Of a stretch of DNA of 14,167 bases, positions 1 to 5,722 are shown piece after piece. A model generated the notes under the pieces. That model was not told where the DNA came from. It did no database searches and saw nothing but the letters and a program-made list of their open reading frames with translations. This DNA is from Anaerolineae bacterium (lineage in GTDB: Bacteria > Chloroflexota > Anaerolineae > B4-G1 > SLSP01), in contig JAGPHL010000050.1 in NCBI GenBank assembly GCA_018055515.1, positions 1-14,167 on the forward strand, read 5' to 3'. The stretch's first letter is position 1, and each line of letters opens with the position of its first letter. The translations under genes were made by a program, and so were the position numbers.

Positions 1-482
1 TCTTCGCGCTCATCGCCGCCGCGCTGCTCTGGTTCATCCTCAAGTACACCCGCTGGGGCTTTGAACTGCGGATTATCGGCGAGAACAAGACCGCCTCGCG
101 CTACCTGGGGATCAACATCGGGCGCAACATCGTCCTGGCGTTGCTGCTCTCTGGCGCGCTGAGTGGGCTGGCCGGCGCCTGTGAGGTGACCGGCATCGCC
201 CGGCGGCTCCAGCAGGGACTTTCCATCGGCTACGGCTACACCGCCATCATCGTCGCCTGGATGGCGCAGCTGAACCCGTGGGCGGTCATCTTCGTGGCGC
301 TCTTGATGGCGGCGCTGCTGGTCGGTGGCGATCAGGTGCAGATGATGATGGGCCTGCCGGCCGCGATGAGCCTCGTGCTGCAGGGGCTGTTGCTCTTCCC
401 CATGCTGGCCGGCGCCCTGTTTACCGAATACCGGCTACGGATCGTCCGTTCTACCCCGCAGCTCCAGGAGGCCCGGCAATGA
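1..482 (+). CDS. Nucleoside/simple-sugar ABC transporter permease, first of pair (5' truncated by window edge)
   Basis: Only the C-terminal 159 residues are present; the reading frame starts at base 3 and the true start lies outside the window. The protein is the membrane channel half of an importer in the BPD_transp_2 (RbsC/YufP-like) family. A hydrophobic segment is followed by the cytoplasmic family motif, seen as RIIGENKTASRYLGINIGR. More membrane segments and a short polar tail follow. The motif matches the same position in the permease encoded at 2564-3721 (RAVGLNKEAARYAGINV), so this is the YufP-type (longer) partner of a pair. Its stop overlaps the next start in an ATGA (479-482), which indicates translational coupling. 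The matching binding protein and ATPase should lie upstream, outside the window. The substrate cannot be read from the sequence; nucleosides or purine bases are likely from family knowledge. Confidence 0.9.
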   Translation, partial: FALIAAALLWFILKYTRWGFELRIIGENKTASRYLGINIGRNIVLALLLSGALSGLAGACEVTGIARRLQQGLSIGYGYTAIIVAWMAQLNPWAVIFVALLMAALLVGGDQVQMMMGLPAAMSLVLQGLLLFPMLAGALFTEYRLRIVRSTPQLQEARQ

Positions 483-1426
483 TCGAACTGCTGACTTCCA
501 TTCTGGCGATTACCTTGCGCGCCGGCACGTCATTGATTTACGCCACGGTGGGTGAAATCTACACCGAGCGCTCGGGGATCCTCAACCTGGGGCTGGAGGG
601 GATGATGTTGATGGGCGCGGTGACCGCGTTCGCCGTGGCTTACCATACCGGCAGTCTCGTGCTGGCGCTGGTGGTCGCCCTGCTCGTCGGCGCCGCCATG
701 GCCACGATTCACGCCTTCCTCACCGTGACCATGCGCGCTAATCAAGTCGTCAGCGGGCTGAGCCTGACGCTCTTCGGCTCTGGGCTGGCCAGCTTCCTGG
801 GGCAGCGGCTCGGTCCTGGCGGGCAGCAGTTGATGGGCTTGATCGGTCCCAAGTTCACGCAGCTGGAAATCCCCGTGCTCAGCCGGATCCCGGTGTTCGG
901 CGCGTTGTTCAACCAGGATATTTTGACCTACCTGGTCTACCTGCTGGTCCCGCTGGCCTGGTTCTACCTGTACAAGACCCGCCCCGGCCTGAACTTGCGC
1001 GCGGTGGGTGAAAATCCACAGACGGCGGACGCGATGGGGATCAACGTGACGCGGGTTCGTTACCTCTACACCATCTGCGGGGGGATGCTGGTGAGCCTGG
1101 GAGGGGCGCACCTCTCGTTGGCCTACACCCCCGGCTGGGCCGAGAACATCACCGGCGGGCGCGGCTGGATTGTGATCGCGCTCGTCATTTTCGCCATGTG
1201 GAACCCGGCGCGGGCCGTGCTCGGCGCGGTGCTCTTCGGCGGGATCAACGCCGTCCAATTTCGGCTTCAGGCCGCTGGGACGCACATCTCGGCTGCCTTC
1301 CTGAACATGTTGCCCTATCTCGCCACCATCGTCGTCTTGATCGTCATGACCTGGTGGGAAGCATTAAGCAAGCGCATCGGCGCGCCGGCCGCGCTGGGCA
1401 AAGGTTACATGCGCGAAGAGAAGTGA
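479..1426 (+). CDS. Nucleoside/simple-sugar ABC transporter permease, second of pair
   Basis: The product is a 315-residue integral membrane protein of the BPD_transp_2 family (YufQ/NupQ-like), the usual length for the shorter permease of such pairs. The start is the ATG in the ATGA overlap with the preceding permease, and AGGAGG at 466-471 lies seven bases ahead of it. An open frame extends upstream to 278, but that part only shadows the first permease. Visible family features are the N-terminal ERSGILNLGLEGMMLMGA block and the cytoplasmic RAVGENPQTADAMGINV motif. Both recur almost unchanged in the permease at 3718-4650, showing that the two are paralogues. The protein probably forms a heterodimeric channel with the preceding permease. 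The operon appears to end here, because 645 non-coding bases follow. Confidence 0.93.
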   Translation: MIELLTSILAITLRAGTSLIYATVGEIYTERSGILNLGLEGMMLMGAVTAFAVAYHTGSLVLALVVALLVGAAMATIHAFLTVTMRANQVVSGLSLTLFGSGLASFLGQRLGPGGQQLMGLIGPKFTQLEIPVLSRIPVFGALFNQDILTYLVYLLVPLAWFYLYKTRPGLNLRAVGENPQTADAMGINVTRVRYLYTICGGMLVSLGGAHLSLAYTPGWAENITGGRGWIVIALVIFAMWNPARAVLGAVLFGGINAVQFRLQAAGTHISAAFLNMLPYLATIVVLIVMTWWEALSKRIGAPAALGKGYMREEK

Positions 1427-1430
1427 GTTG

Positions 1431-1453
1431 GGCTGGGGATTCCATCCCCAGCC
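1431..1453. repeat. Perfect 10-bp hairpin just after the first transporter operon
   Basis: GGCTGGGGAT (1431-1440) and ATCCCCAGCC (1444-1453) pair perfectly around a TCC loop, four bases after the permease stop. It could stabilise or end the transcript. No T-run follows on the plus strand, so it is not a textbook intrinsic terminator. It may also be the first unit of the palindromic repeat cluster that continues to 1541. Confidence 0.6.
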
Positions 1454-1467
1454 TGACGGGGGCCAAC

Positions 1468-1541
1468 CGCGCTGAAGCGCGTTGTTGAGGGAGCTCGCTT
1501 CAGCGGGCTTCACATGGTCGCCCGGGAATTCATTCCGGGGC
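1468..1541. repeat. Cluster of short palindromes, REP-like, probably a dispersed repeat
   Basis: Three nested inverted repeats lie close together. CGCGCT-GA-AGCGCG (1468-1481) is a perfect palindrome with a two-base centre. CGCTGAAGCG (1470-1479) is also the exact reverse complement of CGCTTCAGCG (1496-1505). GCCCGGGAAT (1520-1529) pairs with ATTCCGGGGC (1532-1541) with one mismatch. I see no open reading frame or terminator logic. The layout is typical of short dispersed palindromic repeats, but copies elsewhere in the genome cannot be checked here. Confidence 0.55.
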
Positions 1542-1591
1542 GGCCTGAGCGCGGTCTAAAGTTCGCGCACCCTTTGCCGCGTAGGTGATTT

Positions 1592-1635
1592 TTCGCTTAC
1601 TCGCTTTTTCGCTGATTCGCCATTCGCACATTCGC
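1592..1635. repeat. Degenerate 8-base tandem repeat with a TTCGC core
   Basis: TTCGC occurs at 1592, 1608, 1616, 1623 and 1631, and CTCGC at 1600. The spacings are 8, 8, 8, 7 and 8 bases. The core is constant while the three intervening bases vary. This is a short tandem array in non-coding DNA with no gene overlapping it. Confidence 0.6.
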
Positions 1636-1754
1636 TATTCTTGCAGGAGACGCCCTGTGCTGGCGCACACTATCCAAAAATGAAAATGCGCGGTAACTGC
1701 TCAGCCTGGCGTCAAGTGGTTAGACGGCGATGAATGAACCTTTGTGAGCTGTAG

Positions 1755-1926
1755 CTTTTGCCCCACCCCCTGCCCCCTCCCCAACGGCGCATGCGCCGTT
1801 GGGGAGGGGGAGAAAAAAATTGGGGTTTTGCAGGCGGGCTACGCCCGCCTGCAAAACCCCACAAAAAAAGTTCCCCTTCCCCCCGCGCTGCGCGGGGGGA
1901 AGGGGCCAGGGGATAGGGGGCAAAAG
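1755..1926. repeat. Composite palindromic element: three long hairpins inside imperfect terminal inverted repeats
   Basis: The ends are inverted copies: CTTTTGCCCCACCCCCTG at 1755-1772, and on the other strand CTTTTGCCCCCTATCCCC reading leftward from 1926. Inside are three hairpins. Hairpin A (1773-1810) has 19-base arms with no spacer. Hairpin B (1821-1861) has 19-base arms around a TAC loop. Hairpin C (1873-1905) has 16-base arms around a single T. All arms pair perfectly. A7 runs at 1813-1819 and 1863-1869 separate them. Read on the minus strand, hairpins C and B are each followed by a T7 run and resemble intrinsic terminators, but no minus-strand gene lies nearby. It carries no plausible protein gene and may be a MITE-like or dispersed repeat. 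Confidence 0.75.
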
Positions 1927-1944
1927 TTGATTCTAAATCTTCAT

Positions 1945-1974
1945 TTGCTTCCATGAAATATTGTGTTTTTTAAT
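1945..1974 (+). promoter_or_regulatory. Possible weak promoter for the thioesterase-led operon
   Basis: This is the AT-rich stretch between the palindromic element and the thioesterase leader. TTGCTT (1945-1950) and TTTAAT (1969-1974) are 18 bases apart. The -10 match is five of six, but the -35 match is poor. A promoter is expected somewhere in 1927-2050 because a new operon begins here; this exact placement is uncertain. Confidence 0.25.
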
Positions 1975-2007
1975 CAGTGGCTGAACAGTAACCCTGTGAG
2001 CCATAAC

Positions 2008-2043
2008 CCGTGAGCAGAGGCTGTGACGACTCTCTACTCACGG
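2008..2043 (+). promoter_or_regulatory. Stem-loop in the 5' leader of the thioesterase operon
   Basis: CCGTGAGCAGAG (2008-2019) pairs with CTCTACTCACGG (2032-2043) with one mismatch, around a 12-base loop. It ends 13 bases before the GAGGAG ribosome site (2057-2062), which serves the ATG at 2072. It could affect stability or translation of the leader. It matches no riboswitch class that I recognise. Confidence 0.4.
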
Positions 2044-2071
2044 CTCTCTATTTTCCGAGGAGTTCTCTTCC

Positions 2072-2560
2072 ATGGACGACATTCCCGCAACCTGGAAGCC
2101 GCAGCCGACATCGCGGATGTGTTTTGTCTGCGGACGGCAAAATCCGCATGGCCTGCATTTGCGCTTCTACAGCGATGAAGCCACCGGGCAGGTGATTGCC
2201 CCGTTGAGCATTCCGGAGGCGTATCAGGGCTATCCGGGCATGGCGCACGGGGGAGCCCTGGCCGCCATCATGGACGAGGTGACGGGCCGCGCCATCAACG
2301 TCGGGCAGGCCGAGGAGACGTTTTGGGTCACGGCAAAATTGGAATTGCGCTATCGCCTCCCTACACCGACGGAGACGCCTTTGACCGCAGTCGGGTGGGT
2401 GGTCGAGCGGCGCTCTCGTGCGGCGGAAGTCGCCGGCGAGTTGCGGCTGGCGGATGGCACGGTGACGGTGGAGGCCAGGGCGGTCGTTGTCGCTCCGGCA
2501 GCGGAAACCCTCGAACAGTGGGGGGTGGAACGGCATTTCTGGCGGGTGGAACAGGAATAG
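2072..2560 (+). CDS. PaaI-type hotdog-fold thioesterase family protein
   Basis: This 162-residue protein has the length and layout of a single-domain hotdog thioesterase (4HBT/PaaI superfamily), which hydrolyses acyl-CoA thioesters in the cytoplasm. An N-terminal CFVCGRQNPHG block (residues 17-27) is typical of one PaaI subgroup and contains a CxxC pair. The core helix motif follows as GMAHGGALAAIMDEVTG (about 56-72). Its HGG and DE residues correspond to the substrate-loop and catalytic region of the family. Beta strands rich in V, E and R follow. The start at ATG 2072 is supported by GAGGAG nine bases upstream. Only three bases separate its stop from the next permease gene, so it probably heads the transport operon. 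Why a thioesterase should be linked to nucleoside uptake is unclear, and its substrate is not predictable. Confidence 0.85.
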   Translation: MDDIPATWKPQPTSRMCFVCGRQNPHGLHLRFYSDEATGQVIAPLSIPEAYQGYPGMAHGGALAAIMDEVTGRAINVGQAEETFWVTAKLELRYRLPTPTETPLTAVGWVVERRSRAAEVAGELRLADGTVTVEARAVVVAPAAETLEQWGVERHFWRVEQE

Positions 2561-2563
2561 AGC

Positions 2564-3721
2564 ATGAAACAATGGCTTGCGGCGTTATGGAACTCGTCGC
2601 TGGTGGATGCGTTGCTGCCCGTGTTTGCGACGCTGGCAGCGCTGCTGGTGGGGGCGCTGATGTTGCTGGCGCTGGGAGCCAATCCGTTGGTGGCCTACGC
2701 CGCCCTGGTGGAAGGGGCTTTCGGCAGCCTCAACGCGATTGCCGACACGCTGGTGCGCGCGACGCCCCTCCTCTTTGTCGGGGTGGGCATTTGCATCGCC
2801 TCGCGCGGCGGCGTGACCAATATCGGGGGCGAAGGGCAGTTTGTGGTGGGGGCGCTATGCGCCGTGTTGGTGGGCTTGAGTTTCCCCGGCGGGCCGGCGT
2901 TGCTGGTGGTGCCGGCGGCGCTGCTGGCCGGTATGGTGGGCGGCGCGATCTGGGGTGGGATTCCGGGCCTGCTCAAAGCCCATTTCAACGTCAACGAGAT
3001 CCTGAGCACGGTGATGATGAATCAGATCGCGGTGCAGGGGATGAACTTCTTGCTGATTGGGCCCCTCATGGACCCGGTTCAATTGCAACGAGCCTCGCGC
3101 ATCCCCCAGACGGCGCGGATTTCCCCCGCCTTTGACTTGCCCCGGCTGGCGCCTACCCGCTTGCACTTGGGGACGTTGCTCGCCATCCTCATGGCGGTGC
3201 TGGTCTACATCCTCTTGTGGCGGACGACGCTGGGCTACCGCATTCGGGCCGTCGGCTTGAACAAGGAGGCGGCGCGCTATGCGGGCATCAACGTCCCGCG
3301 GTACATTGCCCTCTCGTTGGCGCTCAGCGGCGCGTTGGCCGGGCTGGCGGGTGCGGTACAGATCTATGGCGTGAACTTCCGCATGTTCACCGACGGCTCG
3401 GCGACGGGTTTCACGGGCAGCGCGGGCTTTCATGGCATTGTCGCGGCGCTGTTTGGCCAGCTGCACCCGCTGGGGACCATTCCCGCGGCCTTCCTCTTCG
3501 GCGGCCTGTTGGTAGGCGCCAACAAACTGCAACGCGCCGTGCAGGTGCCGGCGGCGCTCATCGTCACCCTGAACGGCCTGGTGGTCGTCTTCGTGGTCAG
3601 CACCGAACTGTGGCGGCAAAAGCGCGCTCGCCGACGGGTGATCGAACGTCCCCTGGAGCGGGATGAGACGCCTCTGACTTCAACGCCGCCGGCCGCGACC
3701 GGCCAGGAGGGAACGGTATGA
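2564..3721 (+). CDS. Nucleoside/simple-sugar ABC transporter permease, YufP/NupP-like
   Basis: The product is a 385-residue multi-pass membrane protein of the BPD_transp_2 family. The N-terminal membrane segment (about 15-38) is followed by the signature SRGGVTNIGGEGQFVVGAL, typical of the longer permease in BMP-type nucleoside importers. Later comes the cytoplasmic motif RAVGLNKEAARYAGINV, which is thought to contact the ATPase. The last 40 or so residues form a charged, proline-rich cytoplasmic tail (from about RQKRARRR) that should not cross the membrane. AGGAA at 2553-2557 is a modest ribosome site for the ATG at 2564. The stop overlaps the next start in an ATGA (3718-3721). It is a paralogue of the permease truncated at the window's left edge. 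Confidence 0.94.
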   Translation: MKQWLAALWNSSLVDALLPVFATLAALLVGALMLLALGANPLVAYAALVEGAFGSLNAIADTLVRATPLLFVGVGICIASRGGVTNIGGEGQFVVGALCAVLVGLSFPGGPALLVVPAALLAGMVGGAIWGGIPGLLKAHFNVNEILSTVMMNQIAVQGMNFLLIGPLMDPVQLQRASRIPQTARISPAFDLPRLAPTRLHLGTLLAILMAVLVYILLWRTTLGYRIRAVGLNKEAARYAGINVPRYIALSLALSGALAGLAGAVQIYGVNFRMFTDGSATGFTGSAGFHGIVAALFGQLHPLGTIPAAFLFGGLLVGANKLQRAVQVPAALIVTLNGLVVVFVVSTELWRQKRARRRVIERPLERDETPLTSTPPAATGQEGTV

Positions 3722-4650
3722 TCGGCGAGCTGCTCACCGCACAGGTTTTGTTGGGGATTCTCACTTCTGGCATTCGGCTGGCGACGCCCTATCTGTATGC
3801 TGCCATCGGCGAGACGTTTGGACAGCGCAGCGGCGTCCTCAACCTCGGCGTCGAGGGGCAAATGCTGGTCGGCGCTTTTGCGGCGTTCTATGTGGCCCGT
3901 CGAACCGGCAGTCTCTGGTTGGGAGTCGCTGCGGCGTTGTTCGTCGGCGCCCTCATGGGGCTGATCATGGCCTTTGTGAGCATCACGCTTCACGCTCAGC
4001 AGGGCATTAGCGGCATCGGCTTTTATCTCTTTGGATTGGGCTTGAGCGATCTGCTCTTCCAGACGCTGCTGGGAACCGTGCAAACGGTGAGCGGGTTCCG
4101 TCCTCTGGCCATCCCCTTGTTGAGCCGGATTCCGGTGTTGGGTGAAGTCTTCTTCAATCAAAATCTGCTCGTCTATGGCGCCTATCTGCTGGTGCCGATA
4201 GCGGCCTTTGTGATGGACAAGACCACCTTCGGGTTGAAAATCCGCGCCGTGGGGGAGAACCCGGAGGCGGCGGATTCGCTGGGGGTCAATGTGAGTCTGG
4301 TGCGGTACATCACGGTGACGCTGGGCGGGGCGCTCTCCGGCCTGGCCGGGGCGTCGCTTTCCATCGCGCTGCTCAATGTTTTCCAGCAGAATCTGACCAG
4401 CGGCCTGGGTTTCATCGCCGTGGCGCTGGTCTATTTTGGCGGTTGGCGTCCCTGGGGAGTGCTGGCGGGGGCGCTGTTGTTCAGCATGGTCAACGCCCTG
4501 CAGCTGTGGGTGCAGGTGTTAGGGTTGCCCATCCCCTCGGAATTCGCGGTGATGATGCCCTACGTGTTGACCATTCTGGCGTTGGTGGTGGCGGTGCAGC
4601 GTGTGCGTCCGCCTACGGCCTTGACCAAGCCCTTCGTCCGCGAAGGGTGA
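3718..4650 (+). CDS. Nucleoside/simple-sugar ABC transporter permease, YufQ/NupQ-like
   Basis: This 310-residue membrane protein is the shorter permease of the pair and probably forms the channel with the protein encoded just upstream. AGGAGG at 3705-3710 precedes the ATG by seven bases, and the start lies inside the stop of the preceding gene. Family features are QRSGVLNLGVEGQMLVGA near the N-terminus and RAVGENPEAADSLGVNV in the cytoplasmic loop. Both are very close to the permease at 479-1426, and LLSRIPVLGEVFFNQN matches its LSRIPVFGALFNQD. The final codons (PFVREG) lie in a perfect 7-bp hairpin at 4630-4647. The binding-protein gene follows after 67 bases. Confidence 0.94.
   Translation: MIGELLTAQVLLGILTSGIRLATPYLYAAIGETFGQRSGVLNLGVEGQMLVGAFAAFYVARRTGSLWLGVAAALFVGALMGLIMAFVSITLHAQQGISGIGFYLFGLGLSDLLFQTLLGTVQTVSGFRPLAIPLLSRIPVLGEVFFNQNLLVYGAYLLVPIAAFVMDKTTFGLKIRAVGENPEAADSLGVNVSLVRYITVTLGGALSGLAGASLSIALLNVFQQNLTSGLGFIAVALVYFGGWRPWGVLAGALLFSMVNALQLWVQVLGLPIPSEFAVMMPYVLTILALVVAVQRVRPPTALTKPFVREG
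4630..4647 (+). other. Hairpin at the 3' end of the second permease gene
   Basis: CCCTTCG (4630-4636) and CGAAGGG (4641-4647) pair perfectly around TCCG, immediately before the stop codon. No T-run follows, so it is not an obvious terminator. It sits between the permease genes and the binding-protein gene and could be an mRNA processing or stability element. It may also be chance within coding sequence. Confidence 0.35.
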
Positions 4651-4704
4651 GGCGATGCCGACTATGCTCGTGGGTGATGATCATACAAATTTTCGTAGAA
4701 TAGA

Positions 4705-4711
4705 AAAGGAG
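4705..4711 (+). promoter_or_regulatory. Ribosome binding site that sets the start of the BMP lipoprotein
   Basis: AAAGGAG at 4705-4711 lies six bases before the ATG at 4718. The frame is open back to an ATG at 4655, but that would add 21 polar residues in front of a clean lipoprotein signal peptide and has no comparable ribosome site. A TAGAAT box at 4696-4701 could be a -10 element, but no good -35 sequence is visible. Confidence 0.7.
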
Positions 4712-4717
4712 CATCTG

Positions 4718-5713
4718 ATGCGTAAGCTGGCTAAGTGGTTCAGTGTGTTGGTGATGGCTTCGATGTTGATGAGTGCCTGCGGCGGCGGCGGCGCTTCTGG
4801 CGAGAAGTTCCGCATCGCGGTGGTGACGCCCAGCGCCAAGAACGACCTGGCGTTCAGCCAGAGCATTTATGAGTCCTTGCTGAAGGTGCAGGAGGCGCAG
4901 GGCGGGCCGGAGAAACTGGAGTTCGTCATTTCGGAAGGGATGTTCGTGGTGGATGACGCCGGCGCTGCCATCCGTGACTACGCCAGTCAGGGCTATGACC
5001 TGGTGATCGCGCACGGCTCGCAGTACGGCAGCGTGTTGCAGGAGATCGCCCCCGATTTCCCCAAGACCAGCTTCGCCTGGGGCACGACGGTGGACACCTT
5101 TGTGGATAAGGGGATTACCAACGTGTTTGCGTATGAAGCGCGCTCGGAGCAAGGCGGCTACGTCAACGGTGTGATGGCCGGCGCCCTGACCAAGAGCAAC
5201 GTCATTGGCGTGGTCGGCCCCATTGAGACCGGCGATGCCAAACTCTACGTGGATGGTTTTGTCGCCGGCGTGAAGGCGCAGAATCCCAACGCCCAGGTCA
5301 ACGTCAACTGGATCGGCTCCTTCAGCGATGTGGCGTTGGCCTCCGAGGCCGCTCAGACGCACGTCAAGGCCGGCGCCGATGTGATGGCCGGCACGGCGCA
5401 AATGGTGGTGGGCGCCATCGGCGTGGCGAAGGAAAACAACGTCTTGTGGTTCGGCACGCAGGCCAGCCAGACCTCGCTCGCGCCTGAAGTGGTCGTAGCG
5501 AATCAGATCTACGACTGGTCGGGCGTGATCCTGCAGATGATTGACCTGATCGGCAAGGGCACGTTGGGTGGCCAATCCTTTGCGATCACCTTGGAGAACA
5601 AGGGCCTGTACATCGAGTTCAACCCGGCGTACAATCTGCCTGCCGAGGTCAAGCAATTGGCTGAGGCGACCATCAACGCCATCGTTACTGGCGCTATCAA
5701 CGTCGCGCCCTGA
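4718..5713 (+). CDS. BMP-family ABC transporter substrate-binding lipoprotein
   Basis: This 331-residue protein captures substrate outside the membrane for the adjoining importer. The N-terminus is a lipoprotein signal: a basic start (MRKLAKW), a hydrophobic core, and the lipobox MSAC with the lipidated cysteine at residue 21, followed by a Gly-rich linker. The mature part (about 27-331) has the bilobed BMP/Med/PnrA pattern: an opening FRIAVVTPSAKNDLAFSQ strand, GYDLVIAHGSQYG in the first lobe, EQGGYVNGVMAGALTKS at the hinge, and IGVVGPIETGDAKLYVDGF. PnrA-type homologues bind purine nucleosides, so purine nucleosides or related compounds are the likely ligand here. Placing the binding protein after the permeases reverses the more usual order. 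The ATPase gene follows after nine bases. Confidence 0.93.
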   Translation: MRKLAKWFSVLVMASMLMSACGGGGASGEKFRIAVVTPSAKNDLAFSQSIYESLLKVQEAQGGPEKLEFVISEGMFVVDDAGAAIRDYASQGYDLVIAHGSQYGSVLQEIAPDFPKTSFAWGTTVDTFVDKGITNVFAYEARSEQGGYVNGVMAGALTKSNVIGVVGPIETGDAKLYVDGFVAGVKAQNPNAQVNVNWIGSFSDVALASEAAQTHVKAGADVMAGTAQMVVGAIGVAKENNVLWFGTQASQTSLAPEVVVANQIYDWSGVILQMIDLIGKGTLGGQSFAITLENKGLYIEFNPAYNLPAEVKQLAEATINAIVTGAINVAP

Positions 5714-5722
5714 GAGCGACCC

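Noticed and set aside
278..478. Upstream extension of the second permease gene to an ATG at 278
   Set aside because: It overlaps the coding end of the first permease in another frame and encodes Gly/Arg-rich sequence. The ATG at 479 has AGGAGG at the right distance and starts a normal membrane segment.
530..1285. Open frame on the minus strand opposite the second permease
   Set aside because: It has low-complexity shadow composition and no ribosome site, and it fully overlaps a clear permease gene.
1755..1926. CRISPR array
   Set aside because: The units are hairpins of differing sequence, not direct repeats separated by unique spacers, and no cas gene is present.
1712..1956. Small open frames on both strands across the palindromic element
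   Set aside because: They read through perfect inverted repeats and give low-complexity proline- and glycine-rich peptides, so they are products of the repeat structure.
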